The notes under the pieces: generated by a model | What the model was told of the DNA's origin: nothing | The model's database searches: none | Seen by the model: the letters and a program-made list of their open reading frames with translations, nothing else | Shown: positions 11,964-24,187 of the stretch, in pieces | Numbering within the stretch: position 1 is the stretch's first letter | How the letters are laid out: the number at the start of each line of letters is the position of its first letter | NCBI GenBank assembly: GCA_023374045.1 | Contig: CM041777.1 | Location: forward strand, 109,643,588-109,707,587 | Origin: Limonium bicolor | Lineage: Eukaryota; Streptophyta; Magnoliopsida; Caryophyllales; Plumbaginaceae | Reading direction: 5' to 3' | Length of the DNA stretch: 64,000 nucleotides | Made by a program: the position numbers and the translations under genes

Positions 11964-14404
11964 TGAAATACCCCTAACTAATAAATTATGGTTTAAACAT
12001 CTACTAGTGGTGTGTTAAGGCTAAAACATGCCTTAACAATATTGGGTAACAATCCCAAATTATAAACAAGCAAAAACATGCTTAAAAATCATTTAAGGCA
12101 AATTGTGCTCTAAGAGGCCTTAAGGATTATGTAACCTTGATTAGGGTCCAAATTGGATTCCTAAACCTTATAACTAAGTTATTAACATGATAAAACCATT
12201 ACCAAAGAAAACCAAACTCTAGAAAGAGTTAAAAACAAAAAGGAGCTCTAAAACTCCTTAAGACACATTTTTAAAAAAGTGTTCAAAAATTGACTTTCAA
12301 TGGTTAAATAGCCTTGTATACACCGTAATTAACACGTGTACTACTTAGTATCACATTAGTCACTAGGCTTAAAAAGCAATTTAAATGAATTTTATAAGAT
12401 TTTATAAGATTTAGGGTAAAAATGTAATTTCCAAAAGTATTGTGGGTTTTCTATAAATATTGAAAGTTGTGGGTCAAGGCATAATTTAGAAGGTCAATAT
12501 TGACCATGTAAGTGCCCTTGACCCAATTAGAAGTTATAAGTAATTAAATTATGATTTATACTAAGTTATAAGTTAAATGTAAAATTTACAAAAACCTATG
12601 GCGTAGGAATAGAAATTCCAAAAGTTTCTGGGTAAAAATAGTAATAGTATAGAACATTTTGGGAATTTTTGGTGATTTTTAGAGAATTTATTAGACTTAT
12701 ATAAATACGTATGTATAATATATAGTTTAAATGTCATAATATAAGGTATATATTATAAATGGGTCATTTGGTAATTTATGAAAGTTAAGTGGGCTGAGAG
12801 TATAACTTGGACAGACCTAGGGTCTGTTTTGAAATGATATAAAATTTAATATAACCATAGGTTATACACATTATAAGAATATTAGTGATATAATATAAGT
12901 TATATAAATAATGTGGCAAGATTGTAATAATAGAAAAGATATGGGAGTTGAAAGAATTAACGTGTAACATGTATGGGTATTCTCGGTATTTAAATAAACA
13001 TGTGTAAAACTATAGGTTACTTATATTATAATGTAGAAATGTCATTGTATATAATATAACAAATAATTGTAACATTATACAATGTTATGTGGTAAAAATG
13101 TAATTTAATGAAATATATATATGGGCTGTACCGAGAAAAGAAGACATTATAAATGATTTTTAGACTATAGTCTATAACGATATGAGTGTTATAATAATTA
13201 CATGGTATTAATGTGATTTAAATGAAACTAGTATAAGTAAGAATATTCACATGAAATAAATGTGACAACAAGGAATAAATGGGATTATAAACTAATGTGT
13301 AGATTAATTAAATAAAATTAAGTTGATTATAGTGTATACAAGTGTTACATAACATTAGGATAAAAATCTTAATGTAAGTTTGTACCAAATAATACAAACT
13401 AGTGAGGATAACTATCTCACATAAAATGATAAGATGTAACATATAATACATGGATTTTTAATTCGTATGTAAACATAAAAATGAGAGTACATGAACTAAA
13501 TGATTTATATACCATGGTTGGGAACCATATGGTAATTATATGATGAATTTCATAATGAATATAATTATGAACTAAGTTATAAAGTCTCAAGGTTAAGTGT
13601 AACATATTACAAAGTGAATGAATTGTATAATACAATGTATTATAATGAATATTACAACTTATATGCTTGAATAAATCAACCACGTCAACAAGTTGACTAA
13701 TCCACACATTAAATGATAGATTATGAAATGATAATATTACATTGTTTGTTATCGCATGTATACATGCAACAATATGTTATATACTTATATACGTATAAGA
13801 ATATGGTTAAAGTATAAAAGTAGGTATAAGCGTGGATATATATATATCTCATGGAGTATAATGAAATAAACCCGAGCATCAGAAAATACTACGAGTAACG
13901 AATTTTTGTAACGAAATCGACTTATTTAACGAAACCCGAACCAATAACTTTTGAAATCTAGGGGTTAACTGTCGGGTTTTGACATTATTTGGGTATACCG
14001 CATTTAGTTAGTCATGGGGATTGACTCGTAGTGATATGATTATTCTAGATCATACGTCTGCCAAGGGTGCCGGACGAGCATAGGCTTTTGCGCTACCTAG
14101 GTCTCGGTGTACGGTATGTTATTGGTGTGGTCTGACCATCCTGAGGGTTTCCTTGGGGTCAGACATTGTGTGTTTAAACTGCCAAGAGCGATATGTGTGA
14201 TTTTATGTATGCATGAAATGTTATGTGAATTACTTTCTCGCATTATCTGTTTATACGCAAACATCCTTTGGACTAATGCTATGTTGATTATAGATCGACT
14301 TATATAAATATAACACAAGTATAAAGTGAAGTGGTCATTAACTATTAAGTACGACAGATATATTTATCACATTAACCTTAGTAAAACACTTAGGAACGAG
14401 ACAC
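11964..14404 (+). repeat. solo-LTR family E1, middle-arm partial copy
   Basis: It starts TGAAATACCCC at 11964, preceded by tgtag (the inverted CTACA target half). It runs to the copia insertion at 14405, where gagacac precedes the LTR. It is an inverted copy of 25567-27979 and of 3787-6226. The rest of this LTR beyond the copia is missing because the arm ends inside the copia at 18867. Confidence 0.88.
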
Positions 14405-14714
14405 TGTTAGATTTATATATGTTTTTCCCTTCTGTCCTTCCCTTATTAGGATTAGTGTTCCGTTGATCTTTTAGAGTCGTTGTATTTAGTACTGTTAGAG
14501 TTTTATTCTCTCCGTACTTATATGTGTATCTGTTTTCTCTTCTGTCAATTAGAATGAATCAATAGTTATTTTCCTGTGTCTTCTTTTCATCGTCAGTCTC
14601 CTTTTCTCATTCGCGCTGATTCAGATCGTCTTCTCGTCGATCTCCTCTTTCTTCCGCATTCGATGAGCACATTAGCTCCATCGAACTGCTCCTGTATTTG
14701 CTTGTCTCCTTACA
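14405..14714 (+). repeat. 5' LTR of middle-arm copia
   Basis: A 310-bp LTR, TGTTAG...TTACA, preceded by gacac. That is the reverse complement of the GTGTC target duplicated around the complete copy. Confidence 0.93.
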
Positions 14715-14726
14715 TGGTATCAGAGC
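14715..14726 (+). promoter_or_regulatory. primer binding site (initiator tRNA-Met)
   Basis: TGGTATCAGAGC begins directly after the LTR's terminal CA. It is complementary to the 3' end of plant initiator tRNA-Met and would prime minus-strand DNA synthesis. Confidence 0.93.
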
Positions 14727-14759
14727 GGTCTCATCCCCGGTGACCTGCTCTCCTCCAAA

Positions 14760-15779
14760 ATGACAACAATCCAAAGCTCCAGTGAACAAGACAAGAGCGT
14801 AACAGAAGATGATGAACAGTCAGAAGATGACGAACGCAGAAAATCAAGACGCGCCGGTCGCTTCAGCTCTTCAGATCCTCTTCTCGTTGCCAATGCAGAT
14901 CAACCTGGAGTATCATTGACCGCCAAGAAATTAAACGGAACAGGATTTCAGATCTGGAAAAAGAAAATGGAGATCTCACTTCTGGCTAAAAACAAGATAA
15001 TGCTTGTCGATGGTTCTCTACCGAGATCTAGGGTTCTAAAAAATCGAAGAAGAGACTGGGATCGTTGCAACGGTTTAATAAGCTCGTGGATCATCTCCAG
15101 TGTTGAATCCTCAATCGCCGACGCCTTGATGTCACAAAATACTTCCAGTGATATGTGGAAGATGTTGTCCAGAAGGTATGATCGTTCTGATGGCACGCGA
15201 ATGTTTGAGCTTCAACGGGAACTGTCTCAGATCGAACAAGGCTCTTCCAACATTGCTGATTATTTCGTGCGATTGGAGAAGCTGTGGGACGACATCGCAA
15301 GAATCTCCAACATTGGAACTTGCATCTGTGGCTATGGTGACAAGGTCGCCAAGATGGTTGAAGATCAGAAACTTTTCCAATTTCTATTAGGGCTACGAGA
15401 AGATTTTGTTAATATTCGTGGCAACTTCTTGATGATGTCTCCTCTTCCTGGTATTGACTCGGCGTACGCTATTGTCCTTCAAGATGAAAGACAGCGCACA
15501 GCAGGTAAGACAGGTAAGGATAATACCGAAACTTCCTTTGCTAATGTTGTGAACAAAGAAGAGCATGGTCGTAGTGATCGCTCTAAACAACCACGGGATA
15601 GTGCTGGCAAAAGGAAACTAGGAACCTGTAGTCACTGCGGGAAGACTGGACATCTCAAGAAGGACTGTTTTGAAATACATGGATATCCTGAATGGTGGAA
15701 AGGGCCTAAGGTCTCTGCCGCAAATGCTGTTCAACAGAAGGAAGGAGGTAAGCGACATGCTGCTGTGTTTGGATGTTGA
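14760..15779 (+). CDS. copia gag polyprotein
   Basis: This open frame of 339 residues starts MTTIQSSSEQ, 33 bp after the primer binding site. The N-terminus is acidic and Ser/Arg-rich. The middle (about residues 55-230) has the GTGFQIWKKKM, MWKMLSRRYD and FQFLLGLREDFVNIRGN pattern of copia capsid domains. A single CCHC zinc knuckle, CSHCGKTGHLKKDC, lies at about residues 287-300, followed by FEIHGYPEWW. Gag would assemble the particle and package the RNA. This is the only one of the three copies with an unbroken gag frame. It ends at a TGA before pol, which lies in another frame (+1). The same gag end is present in the other copies. Confidence 0.93.
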   Translation: MTTIQSSSEQDKSVTEDDEQSEDDERRKSRRAGRFSSSDPLLVANADQPGVSLTAKKLNGTGFQIWKKKMEISLLAKNKIMLVDGSLPRSRVLKNRRRDWDRCNGLISSWIISSVESSIADALMSQNTSSDMWKMLSRRYDRSDGTRMFELQRELSQIEQGSSNIADYFVRLEKLWDDIARISNIGTCICGYGDKVAKMVEDQKLFQFLLGLREDFVNIRGNFLMMSPLPGIDSAYAIVLQDERQRTAGKTGKDNTETSFANVVNKEEHGRSDRSKQPRDSAGKRKLGTCSHCGKTGHLKKDCFEIHGYPEWWKGPKVSAANAVQQKEGGKRHAAVFGC

Positions 15780-15813
15780 AAGGCTTAATCGTCTCTGTGA
15801 ATTCTTTTAACAG

Positions 15814-18800
15814 AGAGGATATGTTTCCGAAAAGGGAAATACCAGCGCCAACTTGAAAGATGGCTGCAACAATTCCGACTTCGCAGGTAATATCATTGGT
15901 AATAATTCTGTTGTTTATCAAAATTATGATAAACAGAGATGGCTGATTGACTCAGGTGCCAGTGATCACCTTGTTGGAAATGTGGATTTGTTGTGTGAAA
16001 AACAAAAACTTCCTAAGTGTCATTATGTTACTTTACCCAATGGCAAAACAGAGGTTGTTGATACTGTAGGTGCAGTACAGTTGTCTAAGGATTTTAGGTT
16101 GGAAAACGTTTTATATGTGCCCAGTTTTAATCTTGCTCTTGTGTCCGTGAACAAACTTGTTGGTCAAATTGATTACTGCATTTCGTTTGATAGTTCTCAT
16201 GTTTATTTGCAGGGCCCTACCTTGATGAGTAAGTGTCGCATTGGACATAAAGAAGATGATGTTTACGTTCTGGATATACATATTTTGAGCAGTTTCTTTA
16301 ACGTTTGTAATAGTGTTCATAGAGTTTCCAGTAACAGTCGTCCAAATAAGTTCTTACTTTGGCATAAGAAAATGGGGCATCCTCCTGTGATAAGATGCTC
16401 AAGATGGGTTTGGTGAACAAAGATGATGTTCTTTTGAACTTTGCTTGTGATATATGTTTTCGTGCAAAAGGGCATCGTTTGCCTTTTCCGCATTCTAATC
16501 ATAGATCCAAAAACTGTTTTGACATCATTCATATTGACATTTGGGGGCCTTTTCCTCAACATAATCATGATTGTTCTAGATATTTTCTAACTATCGTTGA
16601 CGATGAGCTAGTAGGTGTACATGGGTTATACTCATGAAATTTAAGTCCGATGCTGCGCAGCACATTCAAAACTTCATCCATGTGTCCGAGCGTCAATTCA
16701 ACAAGCAAGTCAAAATTGTTCGCTCCGACAATGCCTACGAGTTGGGGTCGTCCAAACTTTTACAACAATTCTTTCAAAGCAAGGGCATTCTCCATCAAAC
16801 CTCGTGTGTCTGCACCCCCCAACAAAACGGGGGTTGAACGGAAGCATCGTTATCTTTTAGAAACGGCTCGCGCTTTATTTTTTCAATCCGGGTTGGATAA
16901 GACCTATTGGGGAGAAAGCATTCTCATGGCTACCTATCTCATCAATCGCATGCCCTCCTCTACATTAAATGGATTATCTCCCTATGAGTTCCTCCATGGT
17001 GTTGCTCCACGATTAGACATCGTCAAAACTTTCGGTTGTTTGGCCTATCACACCGGCCCACGCACTCATCATTCAAAATTTGATGATCGTAGCTCCAAAG
17101 TTGTCTATGTTGGGCCTGGAATATGCAAGAAGGGTCATAGGTTGCTTCTTCTCGATACACAAGAGATTATTACAAGTAGAGATGTAATATTTTACAAAAC
17201 TATTTTTCCTTTACAGGTTGCTGAGGATAATCTCGAAGATACTGCCAATACCTTCCCTGTTATTTTCGATAATGATGATGATGCATCTTCATCATATCCC
17301 GTCGATGATAACAGGGTTCACAAAGATTGTCGCCCTGTTGATAATGCTTCCGCATCAAATTCTGATGATTCTACAAATCCCCACGTTGACATACATGAAC
17401 AGCTGGCTACCTGTGATGCCTCCACCTCAGAAGATATTCTTCTTGAGAGTCAACAAGACCAGACAGATACTGCAACAAATGTCTGCGACACTCTTGATAA
17501 TTCTAACACTGGTGCCATTCACGATAATTATGCTGCTGCCATTATGCCTTCATCCAACACCGACAAAATCATTCGTCGATCCACTCGTGACAGACATCCT
17601 CCAGCAAGACTCTTGGACTACGAATGCCACCATGCTTCCACAGATCGTTTTTCTGAAATTTTGGCTACTAGGCTTCAATTTTATCACACCAATTATATAC
17701 CCAACATTAATTCTTTAACTGATCTAACCCCTTCTATTTTTTTTGTGCTCAGGCCACGTATGAATGCCGGACGGAACCTTCTTCTTATCAGATTGCTTCC
17801 CAATATCCAGAGTGGCGCAAAGCTATGGACACCGAGTTACACGCCTTGCAAGACAATAATACATGGACTCTTGTCAAACTTCCAAAAGGAAAAAGGTGCA
17901 TAACTTGCAGATGGGTATATCGGGTCAAACATAAATCCAACGGAGATATAGAAAGATATAAAGCCCGTCTCGTCGTTCGTGGATTCAATCAAAAGCAAGG
18001 AGAATATTTTCACGAGACTTTCTCTCCCGTCATCAAAATGACCACCGTCCAGGCCCTCGTTAGTGTAGCCATTAAACGTCATTGGTTTTTGCACCAACTC
18101 AACGTTAACAACGCCTTCGTCCATGGCGATCTTCACGAGGAGATCTACATGAAAATTCTCGATGGTCTTCACATTTCCACCAAAGGCATGGTTTGCAAAT
18201 TGCAAAAATCCTTGTACGGGTTGAAACAAGCATCCCGACAGTGGTATGCCAAGCTGTCCACCAGTTTACAACAGCTCGGTTTTATCATTTCTGATAATGA
18301 TCATTCTTTATTCAAATGAAGACACGGTGACTCCATCCTCTTCCTTGGTGTATATGTGGACGACATCATTCTTTGTGGGAATGATCAAGCTCGAATCGCC
18401 CACATCAAGGATACTCTTCATCGGTTATTCAAGATCAAAGACCTTGGGACCCTGAATTACTTCCTTGGAATGGAATTCCACTATTCATCCAATGGGTGTA
18501 GCGATCACCCAAAATAAATTCATGGCAGACCTCTTGAAGGAGTATGATATTATGACCAAGCGCGTTGTAGCTAGTCCCCTTGATCCCGGAATCAAGCTTC
18601 ATTTAGCTGATGGAGGCCCCCTCAAAGATGCCATCGAGTATCGTCATCTTATCGGGAAACTCAACTACTTGATCAATACGCGTCCCGATCTCAATTTCAG
18701 CATTCAGCTCTTGAGTCAATTCAACAAACAGCCTTGCCAACATCATTGGAACGCTGCTCTCCATGTCCTTCATATATCAAAGGAACTCTTGGTTTTGGAA

Positions 18801-18867
18801 TTTTTCTCAATAACTTCAATGATTTTTCTCACACTGCTTATTGCGACTTTGATTGGGCCTCTTGCCC
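15814..18867 (+). pseudogene. copia pol: protease, integrase, RT, partial RNase H
   Basis: Domains in order: aspartic protease DSGASDH at about 15950; GAG-pre-integrase LWHKKMGHPPV at about 16360; HHCC zinc region 16440-16500; integrase core 16520-17050 (LTIVDD, a [10 protein letters not shown] segment, then ERKHR); a variable Asp/Ser-rich linker; RT 17820-18470 ([35 protein letters not shown], catalytic YVDDIIL at about 18354); start of RNase H (CDFDWASCP, about 18845). Breaks include a missing base near 16390 (VIRCSRW instead of VNKMLKMG), two extra bases near 16608, an indel near 16830, a TGA in RT at 18318-18320 and an indel near 18495. The TGA is shared with the complete copy; the others are private. 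Confidence 0.9.
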
Positions 18868-19084
18868 CCTTCCAATGACAAAGCCCTTAAAAGAACATAG
18901 AATAAAGATGGTCATATTAAACCGCTATAGTTCTAGATGAGTCGACACATGGAAATTCGGTATATAAGGTAATCAAGTACCTGACGATAATAGATCTCAA
19001 GATATTATGTCATGTCAATACTGTAGTGGAACCAATATGAAAATACCTTTGAGGATATTGCATGCATTTGTATGTAGCGCTACA
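18868..19084. other. left flank of solo LTR E1; probable old copia interior
   Basis: This single-copy stretch lies between the truncated copia and the solo LTR. Its last five bases, ctaca (19080-19084), are the left half of the LTR target duplication, so before that insertion it was continuous with 27985 onward. Since 28250-29378 is a copia 3' end in plus orientation, this may be further upstream sequence of the same old copia, but I see no clear domain in it. Confidence 0.5.
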
Positions 19085-19895
19085 TGTAACACCCCACTCG
19101 TAATAATCACTCTCGTAGCATAATTAAAAATGTCTCGCAACGGTAATTAAATAAACAAACATCCTCACTCGGATGTCACACGCCATTACTCACCCATATG
19201 AGTAAAGAAGCAGAAAACGAAATACAATACTTAAAACTATAACCGCAGTGATGAGTGATGAATGAGATATTTACAACTACTAAAAACATACTATCCAAAG
19301 TCAAATATACAAGACAAAGTGAGCGACTATCATATCCCAAATACTCACTATTAAAACATAATACATGCCAAAGTTCAAATGTGGTAATTGGAACAAGAGA
19401 CCTCTCTGCCCAAGATCCCGCACTCCGGCTTCAACGCGATCAATATCTTGAAAATGGTTGCCGTGTAGGCTCAGCGAAACGCTAAGTATGCCAGGCATGA
19501 TTCTAGACCTTTTCGATCACTAAGGTCATTTAACCGTCTTAGCATTAGATTGATTACATGGTCTGTCCAGTTACAGTTATAATAAATACTGTAAATATCA
19601 TGCATAAACACTAACTCATCCACTCAATACATTCACTACATTTCACAAGCAATCATTTACATAAGCAAATACGATATACAAGTAAAGGCGTTTAAACACG
19701 CAAATCGCTTTTAGCAAATGATACTCATTACTTGGCCTGCAAGGCCCATTACGTTTTTTTTCATAACTTACGAGAGTAACTTAGGACTCGTATTATCGAT
19801 TGAACTGTATCAACATTTTAACTCACATAACTTTTATTCACTAACAGTCGTCATGTTATTAGATGACATGTCTTCAAACATATACTCCTTTTTGT

Positions 19896-20027
19896 CACCT
19901 ATTATATGGCGGGACATCAACGACAGTAGCCATTTCTTAACATGGGAACTCCGATTCTTCCTTATGTCACCTATTATATGGCGGGACACCAACGGCTGAA
20001 GCCATTCCATTTACGTGGGAACTCCGT
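19896..20027. repeat. two direct repeats of about 72 bp inside solo LTR E1
   Basis: The block beginning cacctattatatggcgggaca occurs at about 19896 and again at about 19967, each followed by ccaacg/tcaacg, gccatt and gtgggaactccg. The related LTR fragment at 49170-49320 has a more diverged pair (gtgcaccaacagtagtgccatc; gatgtaccaacaacaggtaccatc), so the duplication is old in the family. Confidence 0.7.
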
Positions 20028-20322
20028 CCAATGGTCAGTCTGATCACATGGAATAACGTACGAGTGGATCTTAACAGTCATCCAACTCTATTGTGATCAC
20101 TATGCCCAACCAGCTAGTTCGTAAACTACACTGGATTTTCATCTCACACACCATCTCCCCATCATTTGATTGAGTCTTTAATCATTTACCTAAAGTATAG
20201 TCTTAGGTTGGAGAATTCACTTTAAATGAAGCTGCCATCGAGGGCTTACGCAAATACCTAGAAGTAATCTAGGTCATATTCATGTTTGAGATCCATTCTC
20301 TAGAGACCGGTATAGCCGTGTC

Positions 20323-20633
20323 TGTAAGGAGAAAGCTAATACAGGGAGCAGTTCGATGGAGCTAATGCCACTCATCGAATGCGGAAGAAAAGAGGAGATC
20401 GACGAGAAGACGATCTGAATCAGCGCGAATGAGAAAAGGAGAAAGCGATGAGAAAAGAAGACACAGGAAATAACTATTGATTCATTCTAATTGAAAGAGG
20501 AGAAGACAGATACACATATAAGTACGGAGAGAATAAAACTCTAACGGTACTAAACACAACGACTCTAAAAGATCAACAGAACACTAATCCTAATAAGGGA
20601 AGACAGAAAGGGAAAACATATATAAATCTAACA
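20323..20633 (-). repeat. 3' LTR of complete copia
   Basis: This is a 311-bp LTR. Read on the minus strand, the purine tract GGTTTGAGGGGGGG (20634-20647 inverted) directly precedes TGTTAG. Outside its TTACA end lies the target copy at 20318-20322. Confidence 0.92.
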
Positions 20634-20647
20634 CCCCCCCTCAAACC
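20634..20647 (-). promoter_or_regulatory. polypurine tract
   Basis: The purine run GGTTTGAGGGGGGG on the minus strand lies immediately upstream of the 3' LTR. It is where plus-strand DNA synthesis would be primed. Confidence 0.85.
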
Positions 20648-20689
20648 TAGGAGAGAAAACATTTATCCTTGGTTGGACGAAGTGTCAAT

Positions 20690-23600
20690 CATTCCCATCT
20701 GTTGATCTGCTGGCGATATTCCTCCCGGTTAATAATTTAGTGAGCATGTCAGCCTTCTGATGTAGATGTGAGATGTGAGTAACGTTGATAATCCGGCCTT
20801 GATCTGGTCACGCACGTAATGAACATCAATTTCGATGTGTTTGGTGCGTTCGTGGAGAACTGGATTCCGAGAGATGTAGATGTAGACAGCAGAAAGGTTG
20901 TCGCACTTGAGAGGTATAGGTGTAATATCAGGAACACCTAATTCATGAAGTAATCGTGAGAGCCATGATAATTCGGTAGTAACACGTCGGAGAGCCCGAT
21001 ATTCAGCTTCGGCTGATGAAAGAGAGACGCAAGCTTGTTTCTTAGATCGCCATGAAATAGGAGCACCTCCAAGGAGAATATAATATCTGCTAACGGGCCT
21101 GCGAGAAATAGGGCAAGAGGCCCAATCAAAGTCGCAATAAGCAGTGTGAGAAAATCATTGAAGTTATTGAGAAAAATTCCAAAACCAAGAGTTCCTTTGA
21201 TATAACGAAGGACATGGAGAGCAGCGTTCCAATGATGTTGGCAAGGCTGTTTGTTGAATTGACTCAAGAGCTGAATGCTTGAAATTGAGATCGGGACGCG
21301 TATTGATCAAGTAGTTGAGTTCCCGATAAGATGACGATACTCGATGGCATCTTTGAGGGGGCCTCCATCAGCAAATGAAGCTTGATTCCGGGATCAAGGG
21401 GACTAGCTACAACGCGCTGGTCATAATATCATACTCCTTCAAGAGGTCTGCCATGAATTTATTTTGGGTGATCGCTACACCATGGATGAATAGTGGAATT
21501 CCATTCCAAGGAAGTAATTCAGGGTCCCAAGGTCTTTGATCTTGAATAACCGATGAAGAGTATCCTTGATGTGGGCGATTCGAGCTTGATCATTCCACAA
21601 AAGAATGATGTCGTCCACATATACACCAAGGAAGAGGATGGAGTCACCGTGTCTTCATTTGAATAAAGAATGATCATTATCAGAAATGATAAAACCGAGC
21701 TGTTGTAAACTGGTGGACAGCTTGCATACCACTGTCGGGATGCTTGTTTCAACCCGTACAAGGATTTTTGCAATTTGCAAACCATGCCTTTGGTGGAAAT
21801 GTGAAGACCATCGGGAATTTTCATGTAGATCTCTCGTGAAGATCGTCATGGACGAAGGCGTTGTTAACGTTGAGTTGGTGCAAAAACCAATGACGTTTAA
21901 TGGCTACACTAACGAGGGCCTGGACGGTGGTCATTTTGATGACGAGGGAGAGAAAGTCTCGTGAAAATCTTCTCTTGCTTTTGATTGAATCCACGAACGA
22001 CGAGACGGGCTTTATATCTTTCTATATCTCCGTTGGATTTATGTTTGACCCGATATACCCATCTGCAAGTTATGCACCTTTTCCTTTTGGAGTTTGACAA
22101 GAGTCCATGTATATTGTCTTGCAAGGCGTGTAACTCGGTGTCCATAGCTTCGCGCCACTCTGGATAGGAAGCAATCTGATAAGAAGAAGGTTCCGTCGGG
22201 CATTCATACGTGGCCTGAGCACAAAAAAAAATAGAAGGGGTTAGATCAGTTAAAGAATTAATGTTGGGTATATAATTGGGTGTGATAAAATTGAAGCCTA
22301 GTAGCCAAAATTTCAGAAAAACGATCTGTGGAAGCATGGTGGCATTCGTAGTCCAAGAGTCTTGCTGGAGATGTCTGTCACGAGTGGATCGACGAATGAT
22401 TTTGTCGGTGTTGGATGAAGGCATAATGGCAGCAGCATAATTATCGTGAATGGCACCAGTGTTAGAATTATCAAGAGTGTCGCAGACATTTGTTGCAGTT
22501 CTGTCTGGTCTTGTTGACTCTCAAGAAGAATATCTTCTGAGGTGGAGGCATCACAGGTAGCCAGCTGTTCATGTATGTCAACGTGGGGATTTGTAGAATC
22601 ATCAGAATTTGATGCGGAAGCATTATCAACAGGGCGACAATCTTTGTGAACCCTGTTATCATCGACGGGATATGATGAAGATGCATCATCATCATTATCG
22701 AAAATAACAGGGAAGGTATTGGCAGTATCTTCGAGATTATCCTCAGCAACCTGTAAAGGAAAAATAGTTTTGTAAAATATTACATCTCTACTTGTAATAA
22801 TCTCTTGTGTATCGAGAAGAAGCAACCTATGACCCTTCTTGCATATTCCAGGCCCAACATAGACAACTTTGGAGCTACGATCATCAAATTTTGAATGATG
22901 AGTGCGTGGGCCGGTGTGATAGGCCAAACAACCGAAAGTTTTGACGATGTCTAATCGTGGAGCAACACCATGGAGGAACTCATAGGGAGATAATCCATTT
23001 ATATTAATGTAGAGGAGGAGCGATGCGATTGATGAGATAGGTAGCCATGAGAGATGATGCTTTCCCCAATAGGTTTACCAACCCGGATTGAAAAATAAAG
23101 CGCGAGCCGTTTCTAAAAGATAACGATGCTTCCGTTCAACGACCCCGTTTTGTTGGGGGGTGCAGACACACGAGGTTTGATGGAGAATGCCCTGCTTTGA
23201 AAGAATTGTTGTAAAAGTTTGGACGACCCCAACTCGTAGGCATTGTCGGAGCGAACAATTTGACTTGCTTGTTGAATTGACGCTCGGACACATGGATGAA
23301 GTTTGAATGTGCTGCGCAGCATCGAACTTAAATTTCATGAGTATAACCCATGTACACCTACTAGCATCGTCAACGATAGTTAGAAAATATCTAGAACCAT
23401 CATGATTATGTTGAGGAAAAGGCCCCCAAATGTCAATATGAATGATGTCAAAACAATTTTGGATCTATGATTAGAATGCGGAAAAGGCAAACGATGCCCT
23501 TTTGCACGAAAACATATATCACAAGCAAAGTTCAAAAGAACATCATCTTTGTTCACCAAACCCATCTTGAGCATCTTATTCACAGGAGGATGCCCCATTT

Positions 23601-24165
23601 TCTTATGCAAAGTAAGAACTTATTTGGACGACTGTTACTGGAAACTCTATGAACACTATTACAAACGTTAAAGAAACTGCTCAAAATATGTATATCCAGA
23701 ACGTAAACATCATCTTCTTTATGTCCAATGCGACACTTACTCATCAAGGTAGGGCCCTGCAAATAAACATGAGAACTATCAAACGAAATGCAGTAATCAA
23801 TTTGACCAGCAAGTTTGTTCACGGACACAAGAGCAAGATTAAAACTGGGCACATATAAACGTTTTCCAACCTAAAATCCTTAGACAACTGTACTGCACCT
23901 ACAGTATCAACAACCTCTGTTTTGCCATTGGGTAAAGTAACATAATGACACTTAGGAAGTTTTTGTTTTTCACACAACAAATCCACATTTCCAACAAGGT
24001 GATCACTGGCACCTGAGTCAATCAGCCATCTCTGTTTATCATAATTTTGATAAACAACAGAATTATTACCAATGATATTACCTGCGAAGTCGGAATTGTT
24101 GCAGCCATCTTTCAAGTTGGCACTGGTATTTCCTTTTCGGAAACATATCCTCTCTGTTAAAAGAA
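20690..24165 (-). pseudogene. copia pol, complete copy (protease to RNase H, frameshifted)
   Basis: Read leftward: protease DSGASDH near 24020; GAG-pre-integrase KKMGHPPVNKMLKMG near 23580; zinc region near 23520; integrase core, where [15 protein letters not shown] reads through near 23360, unlike in the two other copies; the ERKHR segment near 23135; RT from about 22190 (KHKSNGDIERYKARLVV near 22020) to the VDD motif near 21615; RNase H from about 21130, with a SSAEAEY-type motif near 21005 and the ADMLTK-type end near 20750. Lesions include the RT TGA at about 21658-21660, shared with the plus-strand copy, and private single-base changes, for example near 23855, 23270, 22250 and 21715. Confidence 0.88.
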
Positions 24166-24187
24166 TTCACAGAGACGATTAAGCCTT

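Larger units (their letters stand above)
14405..18867 (+). mobile_element. Ty1/copia retrotransposon, middle-arm copy, truncated in RNase H
   Basis: This is a plus-strand copia with 5' LTR, primer binding site, gag, protease, integrase, RT and the start of RNase H. It stops at ...attgggcctcttgccc (18867), where the complete copy continues to its 3' LTR (inverted, 21111 down to 20323). No 3' LTR is present here, so the element was cut by the rearrangement. It is otherwise near-identical to the complete copy. Confidence 0.93.

Noticed and set aside
15748..15813. Possible intron (gtaagc...ttttaacag) at the gag-pol boundary of the copia
   Set aside because: Splicing there would join gag to a frame that stops soon after, not to the pol frame. 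The signal is conserved in all copies but they share one ancestor, so conservation adds nothing.
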